Assembly (NCBI GenBank): GCA_001695595.3 | Contig: MBPM02000014.1 | Span: 124,001 to 188,000 of the forward strand | Reading direction: 5' to 3' | From: Plasmopara viticola | Taxonomy: Eukaryota; Oomycota; Peronosporomycetes; Peronosporales; Peronosporaceae | DNA: 64,000 nucleotides | Shown: positions 12,301 through 27,369 of the stretch, in pieces | Layout: every line of letters begins with the position of its first letter | How positions within the stretch are numbered: position 1 is the first letter of the stretch | Position numbers and translations under genes: made by a program | The notes under the pieces: model-generated | The model's input: the letters and a program-made list of their open reading frames with translations, nothing else | Told to the model about the DNA's origin: nothing | Database searches by the model: none

Positions 12301-14476
12301 AAGCCGTCTCAACTTGGCCTACAGCGCATTACTAAAGCGATTTGGGAAGGTAGGACACATTTGCGCGCCTATTTTTTCGCCATGAAACTAAATTTCTTTA
12401 CGGAGACTAACATAACGTACGCATGACAGGCACCTAGACAGTAGCCTAAAAAAGCTGAGACTACTGACGAAGACAGCAATAGGGACGATGAATTACCATT
12501 TAGAGCCGATTGTATATTGAGCATCGTCGGTGCTCATAAAGCAGATTCCTATGTAGATTGAAAGAAGAAGGAGGAGGTTTCTTGATCGAGGAGGATGCAT
12601 ATCTGATGAAGGGACGTATGATCATAAAATTGTTTCTAGATAAAAAACGAGTGTATTCTTATGATGCAAGATGTTGAGACATGATGGGATGCTTGGACTT
12701 TTAATATTCTAGGACTATGAAAACTGTATGACCAGCACGTGCGATAAGTTTAGTGATGATAATTTTCGGCCAAAATTATGCGACAAAAGCAAAGTGGTCA
12801 AATTCAGGCTCATGGAAGTCGACTGTCGCACTTACAGGAAGCACACGTCAACAACTGCACTATTAGAACGCCGTCCCGCATTCGTCTGAAAATGTGACCG
12901 TGTACTTCTCTAATGAATTGTTGCGGAGAAAATACGCAAATCTGTAAGCTGATAAATTTCGGTCCTACAATCACAACGAAAAATAATTTGACAGCATAGT
13001 TAGGTCTGATAGCCCAAGCAAGCACCTTTCTGTCCTTATACGGAGCGAATCTCACATCACTCTTTCTGGGTGTAACCTATTAAAGTTACGTGAAGAGCAT
13101 GCAAAGTGCGAGATACCGAAAAACTTAGATCGGCTAGAGGGAGTTGATATGCTGTGAGAAGTAAAGTTACGAAACAGATTGAGGTCAAACATGAATACTG
13201 AGACCAATTGCGACATCGATGCAATCACAAAAAATATGGGAAATAGAGATGACCTGCTCTTGTGACCGATCACAACAAGCGCTAAAATCAAGTTAATAGT
13301 CTTGCCGGAAGTATTCTGCCGAAAGGTATTCTGACAGATGAAAGAATAATTACAAATCAAAGATTGGGAAAAGCTCTCTGTTTATGGCTTAGGACAACAG
13401 GTTTGCAAAAGGCACAACACGTACTTTAAAGCTTTTAGAAATCTAGTTACATTACCCCAAATGATTTATGCAAGAAATATATAATATGACACCTTAACTT
13501 TAGCGTCTTCATTCGTGGTGGTCATCAAGAAGAAAGGGGTCATTATGCTCTGCATCCATTACCTTCCGGCAGGAAGTCTTTGCCCTTCTCATTTTTTACT
13601 TTTTAACCTATTCAAGGAACTGTTCAAAACATATGCATCATATTGCTTTTGCTTGCTGGACATGCCCTGCAAATCTTAGTAGTCTCTACAACGGCGCGAG
13701 ATCGAGAGATTGCCTCCTTCTTCTAAAGAGCTATCCAAACAAATTCAAATGCCATTTTTTATAAAGTATGACCAACAAAATCTCACAATTACTTCGCGGA
13801 GCGCTGAACAACTCTTTCGTGTCCTTTCACCTATTACGATCAAGCAAGAGTCGAGAATGTGCCCCGGTCCAGCAACTCAAGGGATGGCAATATTTTGTCG
13901 ATGTTCGGACGTTGACTGAAGATTTTGGTTGCAGACAGATTGAAGAAGTGGGCTGCAAAAATGTGGATTGATCTTCGAGCCCATGCTCAAGAATCGCTTA
14001 AGGTACATTCACGCAATGTACCTTACGCGTTTTTCTAATCCTGATTTGGACAATCTCGAAAAAATGATTAGGGCTTTGCTAAAGTATTTGTACCAATCAA
14101 TCATCAGCAGATAGAGATGGAAGTACATGTAAAGTATTACTTCTGCTTTTACAGCTACCACAAATGACAAAGTTTACACCAAGAGCTGTGAATGATGCAC
14201 CATAAAGGGCTCCAACACGTAAACGAAGCGACGTACGTGAAGCGCCATGACTTCTTTCGATACTTGCAGAAATCATTAGCTTCTACTCGAAGCGCGTTTT
14301 GTAAGGATGAGTTTGCAGAAAACGATTAAGTCAACTTTTTTATGATTGGTAATTGTTTCGTGGCCCAAATGTCTTAAAAGTTGACAAATCTGCGATCGTA
14401 CAATTGGCTGTTCACTTTCCTAAAGCAGAAAATCTCACAGCACAAAATTGATATAGACGTGACCAGTTTCGCGTCG
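6352..14476. other. gene-free stretch with double hairpin and relic frames
   Basis: No intact gene is supported. The stretch contains the tandem perfect hairpins at 6,858-6,936 (listed separately) and a small hairpin at about 14,000 (arms TAAGGTACATT / AATGTACCTTA, loop CACGC). It also has several frames of 60-116 codons without an ATG. The frame at 9,059-9,337 has a hydrophobic helix and several cysteines but is preceded directly by a stop codon and has no usable ATG, so I do not call it. Confidence 0.5.
6858..6936. repeat. tandem pair of perfect hairpins (module 1)
   Basis: Hairpin 1 has arms 6,858-6,871 and 6,879-6,892 (CGAATAAAATATAT and its exact complement, 14 bp) with loop GCTGTAG. 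Hairpin 2 has arms 6,891-6,910 and 6,917-6,936 (CGTATACCTCGAATTGTTCT and its exact complement, 20 bp) with loop TGTTAG. The hairpins abut, sharing the CG at 6,891-6,892. Stems are perfect despite the surrounding decayed DNA, so formation is recent, function is constrained, or the assembly is faulty. A module of the same design and size is at 36,006-36,087. Confidence 0.9.
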
Positions 14477-17132
<2,656 letters not shown>

Positions 17133-19350
17133 GAGTAAGGACTACAAAGAATGTCTGAGTCTCCTACTGGGAAATTTTTGCACACGCTGTCCCCATCACC
17201 TATGTCTACGCCTTTCCCACCCATCATATGAGGGTATGTATGGCCAGGGCTTACTGAGCATTTTATGATGCTCGTACTTAGCACATACCAAAGATGCCCG
17301 AGCTTGAAAATCGTTCAGGTCAGCAACTAATAAAGACCTATAGCAACGAGAAAGGCAGTGCAAAGAAGCAGGCATACTGGAACGAGAGCTTTAAGCTTTA
17401 TGCCTTGTGTATCAAGAGGCTCAAGCGCTTCCTCAAGCGCTGAAGGAAATGGAGAAGGGCTGGCCACCAAATTTGAAAAGATGAGCAGAGTCGGAACCCA
17501 GATGTTTCCACGACCACATTGCGCGTGAAAAAAGAGACCATGGGTTGCGCGAAACCTTTGTTTGTGTTGCTCAAGCAAAAAGTCTGAGAATGTCTGAGGA
17601 TATACCCACCAGCCCCATTTCTCGTCCGAGTGAGCAATTGGTGAACGATGGTACGTCATTTCATCATGCCATTTCAAGTTTAGATCAATTTGTCGACCCA
17701 ATATATCAGCGGTATATTTTTCCAGTGAGAGCGATAAGATGCAAAGGCTAAGTTTGCTGCAGGATCGGTTGCGCAAATAAATTGTGCTGTTGGTTAATAA
17801 GATGACAAAAGTGGGGATAAAAATCTTTAAATCAGTGTAGCTTAAATCTCTCAATCCTCTTTAGAATAAGGCGAACGCGAAGTCGATGCAACATAAGAAA
17901 CGTTAACGATGGCATGAAGCTCGTTGCCAATGGCTCAGACACAGGCCGAAAAATATCTAGACAAGCAAGTTAATTTTGTGCGGTACGGCATCCATTTTCA
18001 ACAGTCTCTAATTATCAAGGTGCCCTTAGAACCTCTGTAAGGCTATGCTTTCGCATTCCAAATGACCTGCTTCGTAAGATGTGCGATTTGAGCATTTGAA
18101 CGAGCTTGGTTCTTTCATCGAAGAGAATCGATTCCCTGGCGTAGTTTAAGAACCGCGTGCTAGGACGCGTGGCGTTCGATCCGACTGCTGGGCTCATTGG
18201 TCACATGGCAAAAAAGTCCATCTCCTTCTCAAGGGACTCGAAGATTTTACACCACTCCAAAGAAGCCGCGGTCGGACCGCCAGAAGCGACTCTGAGAGCA
18301 ATCTTGAGCTCGATATTTGGTCGCAGGAACTGGTGTCCTTAGTGACGATGGCGAATGGCCGAGAAGAAAGACCTTCTGTAGCACTTCCTAAACAATAAGG
18401 CCAGTGGCTCTTTCATGTAGAGCACGTAGTGAAGCAGACGTGATCGAATGAATGGTAGGACGTGGACTGCCTTTGCTTTGAAACGCTCGTGGAAGCCGTA
18501 TAGCAACAGCCTTAATACTGGGGTAGAATTGAGTCCTACCTTCTTTCTCGATAATTTTAAGTTCCAAGGGATAAATTCGTATGCACATGTAGCCGAAATC
18601 GATCGATACCCGCTAGCGTTGGATGGTATTAGTAATCTGCTTGTGTTTGCTCTCAGTCGAGACAGCAAGATAGGGGATCTAGCACTGAGCAATTACATTT
18701 CAACAAGGTCATTCGCGCTCAATGGAATAAAAACCTTTTTTGCACTCAACCTGGAGATTAAGGACAGTAATGTAGACAGCGTAAAGCTTGCAAGGACGAT
18801 AAAGATGCAATGATGATGGTGGGGTCAGAAACAAGAAAGAATTTTTTTCAGAAACGGAGAACATTATCGACTTTGAGCAAACTTTAAAGACGAAATTAGA
18901 AGATATCTTTGAGTCAATGACATTATGCATTGAAAAGAGGATTTGAAGTACTGTCGTACGTGACAGTGATTGAGCTAGCCAGCTTTGAGCTGCAAAGTCA
19001 CTAGCTGAAAGGCTGTGGCGATCAGAAAACGGTCATGCTGCTGCAAACACCAGACTAGCCGTTAATACCTTCGAGAAGTAGCTAAGCAGGCTGGTGACCT
19101 GGTTGCCGACCGCTTGCAAATCGAGGAACAGGTGAGCAACATCAAGCATTTTGAAAAAACTGAGCATAGTCGAGCGAATCGAAATTATACCGTCGACAAG
19201 ATAATAAAGACGATAAACTGCACGCGTGTCGCGTCAGTGGACCAACAAACATAATGATGATCCTGCACCCCGGGTTTTTGACAGGTAAAATTACAAGCGG
19301 AGACAAATCTCAATCCAACGCTCAGCATCTGGTCTAGAGCTGATCCTGAA
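17133..19350. other. intergenic between LRRC40 paralogues, first part
   Basis: This holds the upstream region of paralogue A and coding-like debris. A 175-codon open frame on the minus strand (17,854-17,327) begins at TTG. Its first ATG gives only the C-terminal half, ending in a hydrophobic stretch (LVPVCLLLCTAFLVAIGLY). A 121-codon ATG frame lies at 18,448-18,813 (+) with competing frames on the other strand. I recognise neither. Confidence 0.35.
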
Positions 19351-19646
19351 CCGACCCTGTGGCTCGAGTAGTTCGATCAAACCGAGAGGTATACCCATAG
19401 GATTCGAATGAAACCAGCCGGAGACAGGTCAATAAAGTGGAGGAGCAATCACACCCGAGAGTGTGACTGCTCTTCCAACTCGCATCCGGTTGGGTTATGA
19501 AAAGTTTGGGTCCCAAAACGCCCCATTGCGTAATGAAGAACACGGAAGCCGGTCCTAAAATGGGTTGGCTAGATACCAGCATCCCGTGCTAGAGACAGCT
19601 TATTTTTAGCGCGTGGATTCGGGTGGTTTCAATCTCTAGAATTCAT
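19351..19646 (+). repeat. tRNA-headed SINE, copy 1 of tandem pair
   Basis: It starts with CCGACCCTGTGGCTCGAG, containing a Pol III A-box-like element, followed by a B-box-like GGATTCGAATG about 45 bp on. The 3' half aligns by eye with the next copy: GTAATGA, CCAAAA/CTAAAATGG, CCCGTGCTA/TCCGTGCTA and AATCTCTA occur in the same order and spacing. An internal imperfect hairpin is present (TCACAC...GTGTGA near 19,448-19,466). tRNA-derived heads with an unrelated body are the standard SINE structure. Confidence 0.72.
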
Positions 19647-19666
19647 CAGGTTGTGATGATTAAAAG

Positions 19667-19996
19667 CCGACCCTGTGGCTCGAGTGATTAGCCGCTCGAC
19701 CCAGGACCGGAAGGTATTCGGTTTGATGCCCATAGAGTTGAAGTAAGGCAGTCATACAGAGGTCACTGGAGCCGACATGCAATCAAATTTAACAGTGTGG
19801 CTTGGCATCCAACCCACACCCGATTGGGTGTAAGAGCTGGGTGGACTAGACGCTTCACAGACTAAAATAGCTCCATAGTGTAATGAGGGGTACAGAATTT
19901 GATCCCAAAATGGATCGAATAGCCACCTGCATTCCGTGCTAAAGAAAGTTTAGTCCTAGTGCATGATCTACGGTAGCTTAAATCTCTATAACCCAT
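19667..19996 (+). repeat. tRNA-headed SINE, copy 2 of tandem pair
   Basis: The head reads like a tRNA of the Ser/Leu type. An A-box-like TGGCTCGAGTGATTAG begins near 19,676 and a B-box-like GGTTTGATGCC begins at 19,720, 44 bp apart, the normal spacing in a tRNA gene. The body matches the copy at 19,351-19,646 and ends at the shared AATCTCTA region. The two copies are in direct orientation with a ~20-bp spacer. Divergence is considerable, so both are old. Confidence 0.75.
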
Positions 19997-22900
19997 GCAT
20001 TGTAACTTATCTTGTAGGTAGCCACTAGTAAACGTGGCACGGATGCAAACTTGACGGATTGATGGTCAACTTGGGCTGCAAATTAGAAAAATCGTGGTCA
20101 AGGGTTCTTGCGACACAAGGACGCGATACTTACCGTAGTACAGCCGTCTTTTTTCAATTAGAATGACAGGAAGGAAGTGGCCACTCCAACTTTTCTTCGT
20201 GAACATTTATAGAAAGCGAATCGTCACGGCCAAATAAAGTACCCATCTCTTTCGTGACGGTGGCCATAGCTGACCGGAGCGTTATTGCAAACGATACACC
20301 TGGCGAGTGCGCTAGTATCAACGCAATCGAAATGATTAGACGTGTAGTGAAATAGTGAGCATTTAGTATAATATCTCAGTCATTTCCAATTGTGACAAGG
20401 GCATGACACGCACCCGTTGTGGTGACAATTTGTGCGAGTACAAATTTTGACACGTTTACTACCGATCTCTTTGATGCAAAGTATACGGAGCTTAAAGTAC
20501 TTTAATGATTGCTCGTAAGAACATGATTGAAGTATTTAGACCCAAAGAAGACGCATCTGGGAATCGAATTATATGCTTAAGCGTTTCGACCTTCGAGCCT
20601 AAATGAAGGCTAGATTAGGCGGTTACCGGCCGTCGGAGAAACGGGAGATTTGCAACCGAATGTGACGATAAATGTTACGCCATGTATTCGGTGAAATGTA
20701 ACTCCACTTACATTTTACTTTTGAGAACGTTTACTTTTAAGAATAACAAGAAAAGTTTGAAACAAGGGAACTACATTTGCAATGATTAAAAAAAGCTAGA
20801 CAGATGAGACAGTGACCACATCCAACTCGGTTTATGCAAATGGTGAGAAGTTGAGTGGTCTCGAAAGTGTAAAAGAATAATTTTAAGCAGCTGTCGATTA
20901 GATCACTAGCAAATTACGGATAATCTTATTTGTAAGCGAATTAAGGTTAAACTTTACCTTCGAGCGCACCTGCGTAGTCGTTTAGACCTCGCTTTGTTGA
21001 TCGCATCATGTCTTGCAACTGTGATTCTGTCACACTTGAAGCTATGAGGATATATCGAATCACTACATTAATATTCCCACGAGTTCACCATGTGTAGATC
21101 ACACTGTCCTCCTGGATGCTCATCGACATGACTAAACCCACTCGATCAAGTTATAACATCAAATTTCCCGTGGATCGAACGTTACCGATCTATTCCTACT
21201 TATAGATTATAGGCTTCCAATCTCGCCAAACATCAATTCTCACTAAAAAATTTCACTTACAATGTCAATTGAGGTCGATTGCATTTGTTTATCGAAGAGC
21301 CGAAGTCTAGCGAGAGATGATATAAGCTTTCATAATTCCGTTGACAATCGTGCACAACCAAAAGTCTATTACGGCCTGCGGGGGCTGTCAAGCTTTCCTA
21401 GGCAAACCCTTCATAATGTGTATCTACCATAGACTCATCATAAAGACCTGATTATATGGCTACTGGTGACTAGCATTTCTCTGCGCATCTGTTACTGTTC
21501 AAAGTCCTCGGGCGAGACAAGGGTTCGCGCCGTTAGTCTTCTTCGGGGCTGCCTTAGCGTTTATTTACGGTGCACAGTCGATGCTCTCGAATACAGCGTC
21601 TTGCAAAAGTATGCTACTTCCTTGTGGCACTTGCTTCTAAAATGTCTATATTAGCGTCAGTAAAAGCAAGATCGGTAACAAACATCGTCACGTCTTCCAC
21701 CGAAAGTATCAATTACTTTTCTAAATTCATGTCCAATGTCCCAATTCGGCGGCCAATAACATCCACCGTGTTCATGCGATTGCACTGCGAGGTCCTTGAT
21801 CAAGCAAGCGCTTTATGACTGGCTTAATCGTGAGTGGGGCTGCGATAAGTTGCCACGAGGCAACACTCCTTCGAAGTGATTGCTGCATCGGTCTTTATTA
21901 TAACCAATAAGGCATTTGACCATTTCCAGCACTCAAAGTGAAAGAAGTACAGTCAAGCTGCTTTGCATCTACATTAAAGCTGCCGTCGCTATTGTTTGAG
22001 AAAGTGAAAGTTCAGGTCTCCGACTTTTGCTCTTTACTAACAGCCAATACGAGTCGTATTATCCTGACTCCAAGAGAGCTAAATTATTTAGATTTGGTCA
22101 AGTTAGACTGTTTACGCTTAGCAAAACCGCCTTAAAAGTACATCTATCTCGATCACTAAGACTTATTGCTGCTCTCATACTGAAATATGCCATTCAAAAA
22201 GTATTCGGGAATATCGATCAAATCTCTGAGAAGTGAGTACTACAATTGCCGTCTATTTTAGTAACTCCTGCCAATACACACTTAGCATTGGCCACCAGAC
22301 CATGTCCTGCTCCTCTGTTAGCTTCTCAGTAACATGTCCTGTGATTTATTGGTATTCGAAACATCACGTAACTTATCTCTGGTACCGCATACTAGTGGAA
22401 CGCACACTGGACTCGTAAGATTGGATCGTAGACGCCATAAGTCAAATTTTAGGTCGAGAAAATCAGTTTGAGCTTTCGGTCGCCGACTTGACTTCTGGTG
22501 CTTTACAAAAGGCCGCACAACAAGCTGTAAAACTCATTCTAGAACAAAGGCTTCAAATATTCGACTATCTTGTCGGCACCAAGTGCATTCTTGGAAGCCA
22601 GAACCGACAAAATTTTTAGACACAGGCCAAGCTCACTGTATCAAATACCACTCGGGATCTTAGTGTAAGTACGCTATGTCGTCAGATAAAGACTCATGCG
22701 CTTGTTAAATATACTCATTCTGTGCGCGCTGGTCACTTTCTGTCGAATTGGACAATACTCAATGGCCATGGTCAACTAGGGCCCACCAAGTTCGACATCA
22801 ATGGTGGACGCCCCCCTCGACAGAGTTCAAGCCCAGCTTGTGAGCATGCGGCTTGTAAGAAAATCCCAAGTGCTGTGTCACTCCATCACAAAATGTCGGC

Positions 22901-23388
22901 TTGGAATAAGAAGCTTACTTGTTATAGCTTTTTTCATCTTTTTTGCATGAAGAATGCAGCAATGACGGCATAATGTTCTGAAGTCAAATTTTGTATGCCG
23001 GAACCAGGTAAAATCATGTGGTAACGCTAGAGGCGTCTTTGGATAGAATTATGTGACATCTTCCGCTAAGCAAATGTTTGCCGTCCCCACATCGGCGTAT
23101 CAATTAAAGTTTTAAAGATTGTTTGGTTCAATACAATTACTTTCACGATTCTACAATATGGTTGGTGTAAGCAGCTAAAAATTAACACGAAAGATAAAAA
23201 TCACAATACCCTACCATTACCAATAAAAATCGGTACGCACAGAAGACGAAATGTCTTGACGAACTTTCTCAGCGGTTTCGAGCATTACACAATAGCAATA
23301 TTCGGGCTTTAAAAAGGCAGTTACCTATCGGATGAGGTAAACAAAATCAAAGGTTTGAGATCGCGCCGCGTCGCCTCGTAATTTGATT
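19997..23388. other. intergenic, relic sequence
   Basis: No intact gene. A coding-like but stop-terminated stretch of roughly 55 codons lies at about 22,430-22,617 (plus strand; reads ...SGALQKAAQQAVKLILEQ...). It contains a 19-mer shared exactly with 33,497-33,515. The rest is AT-rich with scattered short frames. The last ~100 bp would include the promoter of LRRC40 paralogue B, but I see no clear motif. Confidence 0.45.
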
Positions 23389-25912
23389 ATGATGAAAAGG
23401 CAAAATATGCAGGAGCAACTTTGGCAAAAGGATGTCGTGCTAGCTCCTGCAAGGAACCATATTGCTCGGGCTCTTCGTGCAGCTCGACGGACCGGTGTTT
23501 TGAGCCTACCAGCAAAAACCCTCTCCGAGTTCCCACCACAAGTATATCACCTAGAGGAACACCTAGAAAAGGTCTTGGAACCTTTAATCCGGTCATTTTT
23601 GTCACGACGTAACTTACTCGATATCATTGAATTGTTAGGACGAGAAAAAATGGGAATGCGTCGACCTGGTTAAGATTGACTTGAGTCACAACGACATTTC
23701 GTCCATATCAAACGAAATTAATGGCTTAACATCTGTCACATCGATTAAATTGGCCAAGAATGCGCTTCAAGTTCTACCTGATGGAATGTTTGAGCTTAAG
23801 ACACTAACTTATCTTGATCTGAGTTGGTAAGTAGCTGTTGGCAGTTCTTGATAATTTTATATTGGTTACTTATACGGGCGTTTATCCATAGTAATCAGCT
23901 TGAGCGAGACCTCACTGAAAGATTTGGGACATTGATTAACTTGCGGGAGCTTAATTTATCCGGCAACAAACTCAGTCGACTTCCAGACTCAATTGCTCTT
24001 CTATGCAATTTAGAGGCGCTACATATCGATGAAAACGCACTAACAACCCTGCCAAAGGAGATTGGTAATCTTCGTAAACTGCACGTTTTGAATGCACACA
24101 CAAATCAATTGACTTCATTGCCACTCTCATTTGGAGGGCTCAAAAGAGTGCAAAGTCTAAATCTTAAGAAGAATCGACTGGAATCTACCGACGACAAACT
24201 CTCGACTTTAATACTGCTGAAATTCTTGGACTTACGACAAAACAGACTTCAAGTTTTTCCTCAGTTACCAGAAGCCGCAGCTCTAGATCAAATCTTTCTC
24301 GGCAACAATAAGCTCGCGAGTATCGATGATTCATCCATTTTACGCGTGAAGGACTCTATTACCGTGTTGGACATGCGTGACAACAAATTAAAAGAATTGT
24401 CTGTCAGCATTGCTTGTTTATATCGCCTCAAAACTTTAGATGTGGCAAATAATGACCTGTCAAGTTTGCCACCAGGTCTTGGCTACCTTAAGCACCTCAA
24501 TCACTTTATCGTGGATGGAAATCCCCTACGAAGTATACGCCGATCAGTAATCAGCAATGGATGCGAGTCTCTCAAAAAGTATTTGCGGACGCGAGGAGCT
24601 CCTGTTGAAATTGATGTTCTTGACAGAGAGCGAGATGAACTACAAATAAATCAGGAGCGCTTGGTCTTGAAAGGTAACAGTGAGGCTGGCGAGGGTCAAT
24701 TGCTTTCTGTGGACTACACGGCTCAATTTCGAGAGGCTGCAGCGTTTAGAAAATTGGCTCTTACAAATAGCTCTTTGGGTATTTTGCCGTCAGATTTGGT
24801 AGGCCAGGGGGTATTTAACTTTGGCTCGACGCTGCTCCACTTGGACCTTTCATTGAACCACTTACGGCTACTTCCGGCAGCGATAGGCGAATTGATTTCT
24901 CTGAAGGTTTGATGCTTTGGATTTGTGCCGAGATTTCTCCTGTTGATAGACTAATGTCATGTTAAATACTTGTTGAATAAAATCGAAGACTTTAACCGTC
25001 GAGGAGAATGAGCTGAAGACCCTCCATCCATCTATCGCTGCGTTGCCTCACCTTGAACAGCTGCGTCTGCGAAAGAACCGCCTTACTGCTACGACTATCA
25101 GTGAATTCTTAAAATGTTCAACAGCATTGGTGGGAACGTTGAAAGAATTGGATCTACGAAGCAACAGTATCTCGTATCTACCTGTAGAGATTGGTCAGCT
25201 CCGATCGCTTGAAACTCTGCTGCTATGTTTTAATTCAATTGAGTCTCTGGATCGCTTTCCGTGGGCGCAACTCACGAATGTAAATGTGGTCAGCATCTCG
25301 GACAACAAGCTGCGGTCTCTTGGGCGAATCTTCGATGCCCCACTGCTCACATCGCTTTCATTTGAGAACAACAACTTGACCAAAGTGCCTTGCGAGCTTA
25401 GTTTATGTCCTCATCTTCGCGCCATTTACATGAATGGCAACCCCCAGCGTACAGTACGAGGCGGAGTAATTGCCAAAGGAAGCGCTGAAATCTTGGCATA
25501 TTTGAGAAACAAACTTTCACCGAATGCTGCACTTTCATCACCACTTTCGCCAACGATGTCTTGCAATAGTGAGTTGGGGCAATCCCGTACATTTGGTGCC
25601 TCAAGTCGTAGCAAAGGTGGAAATACTGTGACTTCACGCCTTTTACACGAAACGTATGCAGCTCAAGGTACTGTCACTGTTCAAGATCGCGAGGTTGCTT
25701 CCGTCGCTGCTATCGATAACGCAGCAATCAAGCATCATCCGACCGAAAATGCTGCCATCGAAAGTGAGTTGTCAAAGTTGTCGAAGCAAATTGAACACCT
25801 AGAGCAACAGCTTGAAAGCCACACTCTTTCTGCGCCTACTCGCTTTAGTCTTAAAAAAAAGCTGGCCATGGTGCGGTCCAAGAAGATTCGAGAGGCCCGC
25901 AAACAACATTAA
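23389..25912 (+). CDS. LRRC40: LRRC40-like leucine-rich repeat protein, paralogue B
   Basis: I model four exons: 23,389-23,571, 23,639-23,826, 23,892-24,906 and 24,989-25,912, giving 769 aa. Introns are 67, 65 and 82 bp. The first uses a weak donor (GTCTTG) but is required, because joining there yields HLEK-DEKKWEC, matching LYDELDEDEKSWEC of paralogue A residue for residue in length. Two adjacent ATGs exist (23,389 and 23,392); the upstream one is chosen. The architecture equals paralogue A: N-terminal ARRTGVLSLPAK, LRR block 1 to KKYLRTRG, a charged linker, LRR block 2 to LAYLRNKL, a Ser-rich spacer, and a terminal coiled coil (SELSKLSKQIEHLEQQLE) with a basic end (KKKLAMVRSKKIREARK). It is clearly homologous to A but strongly diverged. 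Likely a cytosolic or nuclear scaffold; partners unknown. It is convergent with the secreted-protein gene 164 bp downstream. Confidence 0.9.
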
Positions 25913-26076
25913 AAAAAATGTTTTTGTCATTGTGATGGTTTTTCTAACTAGAGCCATTATATGAACAGAGCCACAAAAACTTTATTACCGCCCAACATTG
26001 TATAACACGTCTTATACCAGCCGGTTGTGTATATCCTCGCGACACGAGATGATCACGCCTCACAGTGCGCTAAAAG

Positions 26077-27369
26077 TTAAGTAGCGGATGAATCATCGGC
26101 TAGAGGTTTTGGCTGTCGTTTCGTATGATAAACATACTCAAATACAAAGCCTGCGATTGCTACCGACGCGATAATAATGGCCACAATGATGCCTCCAGAT
26201 AAACCTGAGTCAGCGTCTGCCTCTTGGGTCGATACGGAACTTCTCGAGCCTGCAGCAACGTTTTCTTGTGACTTTCCCATTAAATCTGATGCTTGGGAAG
26301 TCGAAGTGTCCGAGTCAGATCCAATCAAGAACGAGCCAGCGGTCGACACGCCGCACTGTGAGAGTGCCAGCTGAATGGTCTCGCCCGATAGACCGCTGCT
26401 TAGCGGGTGGGCAAGCTTAACGACAACTGTTCCATTTGTCGTCGAGTTGATACCACTCACTTCCACTACCTCACTATCAACATCATCCGTTCCAACTGTC
26501 ACATTTAATTGGATACCCGACACAGCACAGAACGTGTCAGTCGTAAGCACGAGTTCCGAGCTCTTTGGATCCAATCCAGTGGCATCTGCGATCGTAAAGT
26601 TTGGGGCTGTCATGCTTCCAATACTCACATAGTTTGATTGGGTACTGCTCGCTACTGTAATGCCCACAATCAAAGATGAGGCTGGCCCCGTGCTGCCGTC
26701 ACAGGGAAGTGATTGATCCAGCGCTACTTTGCCCGTGCAAGCCTCGCCGCTGCAGCTGACATCAGACACGTGCGCGCCATTCATCAGCTCTGTCGTGCAC
26801 ACCGTGTCAGTGGTGGCGCCTCTACATACTTTAGCCACGTTGCAATTTGCGACGGACGAAAATCTCAAGCCACTGACGTTTAATTCAGCGGCACACACCG
26901 AGACGCTGGTCGTTCCGCTCTTCATTTCTGCGGCTACTGTCGGCATAAAGGTAGCAATGGTCACGGTCTCGCTACTCCCACCGGCCTTGAGTTGCGCCGT
27001 TAATGTGTTGCTGACTTTATTGTTCTGCAAGGCGATGGCCCAATCCAAAGCCGACTTGAAGGATACAGTTACGGCGCAGGATTCAGGCGTACAGCCCTCA
27101 ATCGCCACCAGTGATGCGAGCTGAGGTATTGTTTTATTATCGACATCGCAGCTTTGAGGGGACGACACGCCAAAGTTTAAATCATACGTGCTTGCTTGAG
27201 TGCTGTCGAAATTGCAGAACTTGACAATTAGAGATGTCGCTCCACCTGTTACAGTTGTCCCGGAACCATCTAGCATGCAAGGCTTGCCACCACACTCTGC
27301 ACAGCTCGCAGCTGCGCGCACCATTAAAAAAAAGTCTGACACTACCGCGAGCACCAGCAGAATCTTCAT
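26077..27369 (-). CDS. secreted/type I membrane surface protein, 430 aa
   Basis: One exon; ATG at 27,367-27,369 is chosen over an in-frame GTG two codons upstream. The N-terminus MKILLVLAVVSDFFLMVRAAAS is a good signal peptide, with cleavage expected just before the first cysteines (CAECGGKPC). The ectodomain is rich in Thr, Ser, Val and paired cysteines and seems to hold about three diverged repeats marked by C-A-x-LNVSGL / C-A-V-SGIQLNVTV. N-glycosylation motifs include NVS, NFT, NVT and NST. Residues about 392-414 (GGIIVAIIIASVAIAGF...) form one membrane helix, followed by a short basic tail (HTKRQPK). This predicts a type I plasma-membrane or surface protein with a large extracellular part. 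A TCATTAC match about 90 bp upstream of the ATG on the minus strand resembles an oomycete initiator (weak). Function unknown; no RxLR or LFLAK motif was seen. Confidence 0.85.
   Translation of the reverse strand: MKILLVLAVVSDFFLMVRAAASCAECGGKPCMLDGSGTTVTGGATSLIVKFCNFDSTQASTYDLNFGVSSPQSCDVDNKTIPQLASLVAIEGCTPESCAVTVSFKSALDWAIALQNNKVSNTLTAQLKAGGSSETVTIATFMPTVAAEMKSGTTSVSVCAAELNVSGLRFSSVANCNVAKVCRGATTDTVCTTELMNGAHVSDVSCSGEACTGKVALDQSLPCDGSTGPASSLIVGITVASSTQSNYVSIGSMTAPNFTIADATGLDPKSSELVLTTDTFCAVSGIQLNVTVGTDDVDSEVVEVSGINSTTNGTVVVKLAHPLSSGLSGETIQLALSQCGVSTAGSFLIGSDSDTSTSQASDLMGKSQENVAAGSRSSVSTQEADADSGLSGGIIVAIIIASVAIAGFVFEYVYHTKRQPKPLADDSSAT

Noticed and set aside
18339..18813. Overlapping frames on both strands (117 aa minus, 121 aa plus)
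   Set aside because: Neither has domain features, splice evidence or a clear codon bias; both strands being open suggests a low stop density by chance. Kept only as a note in the intergenic entry.
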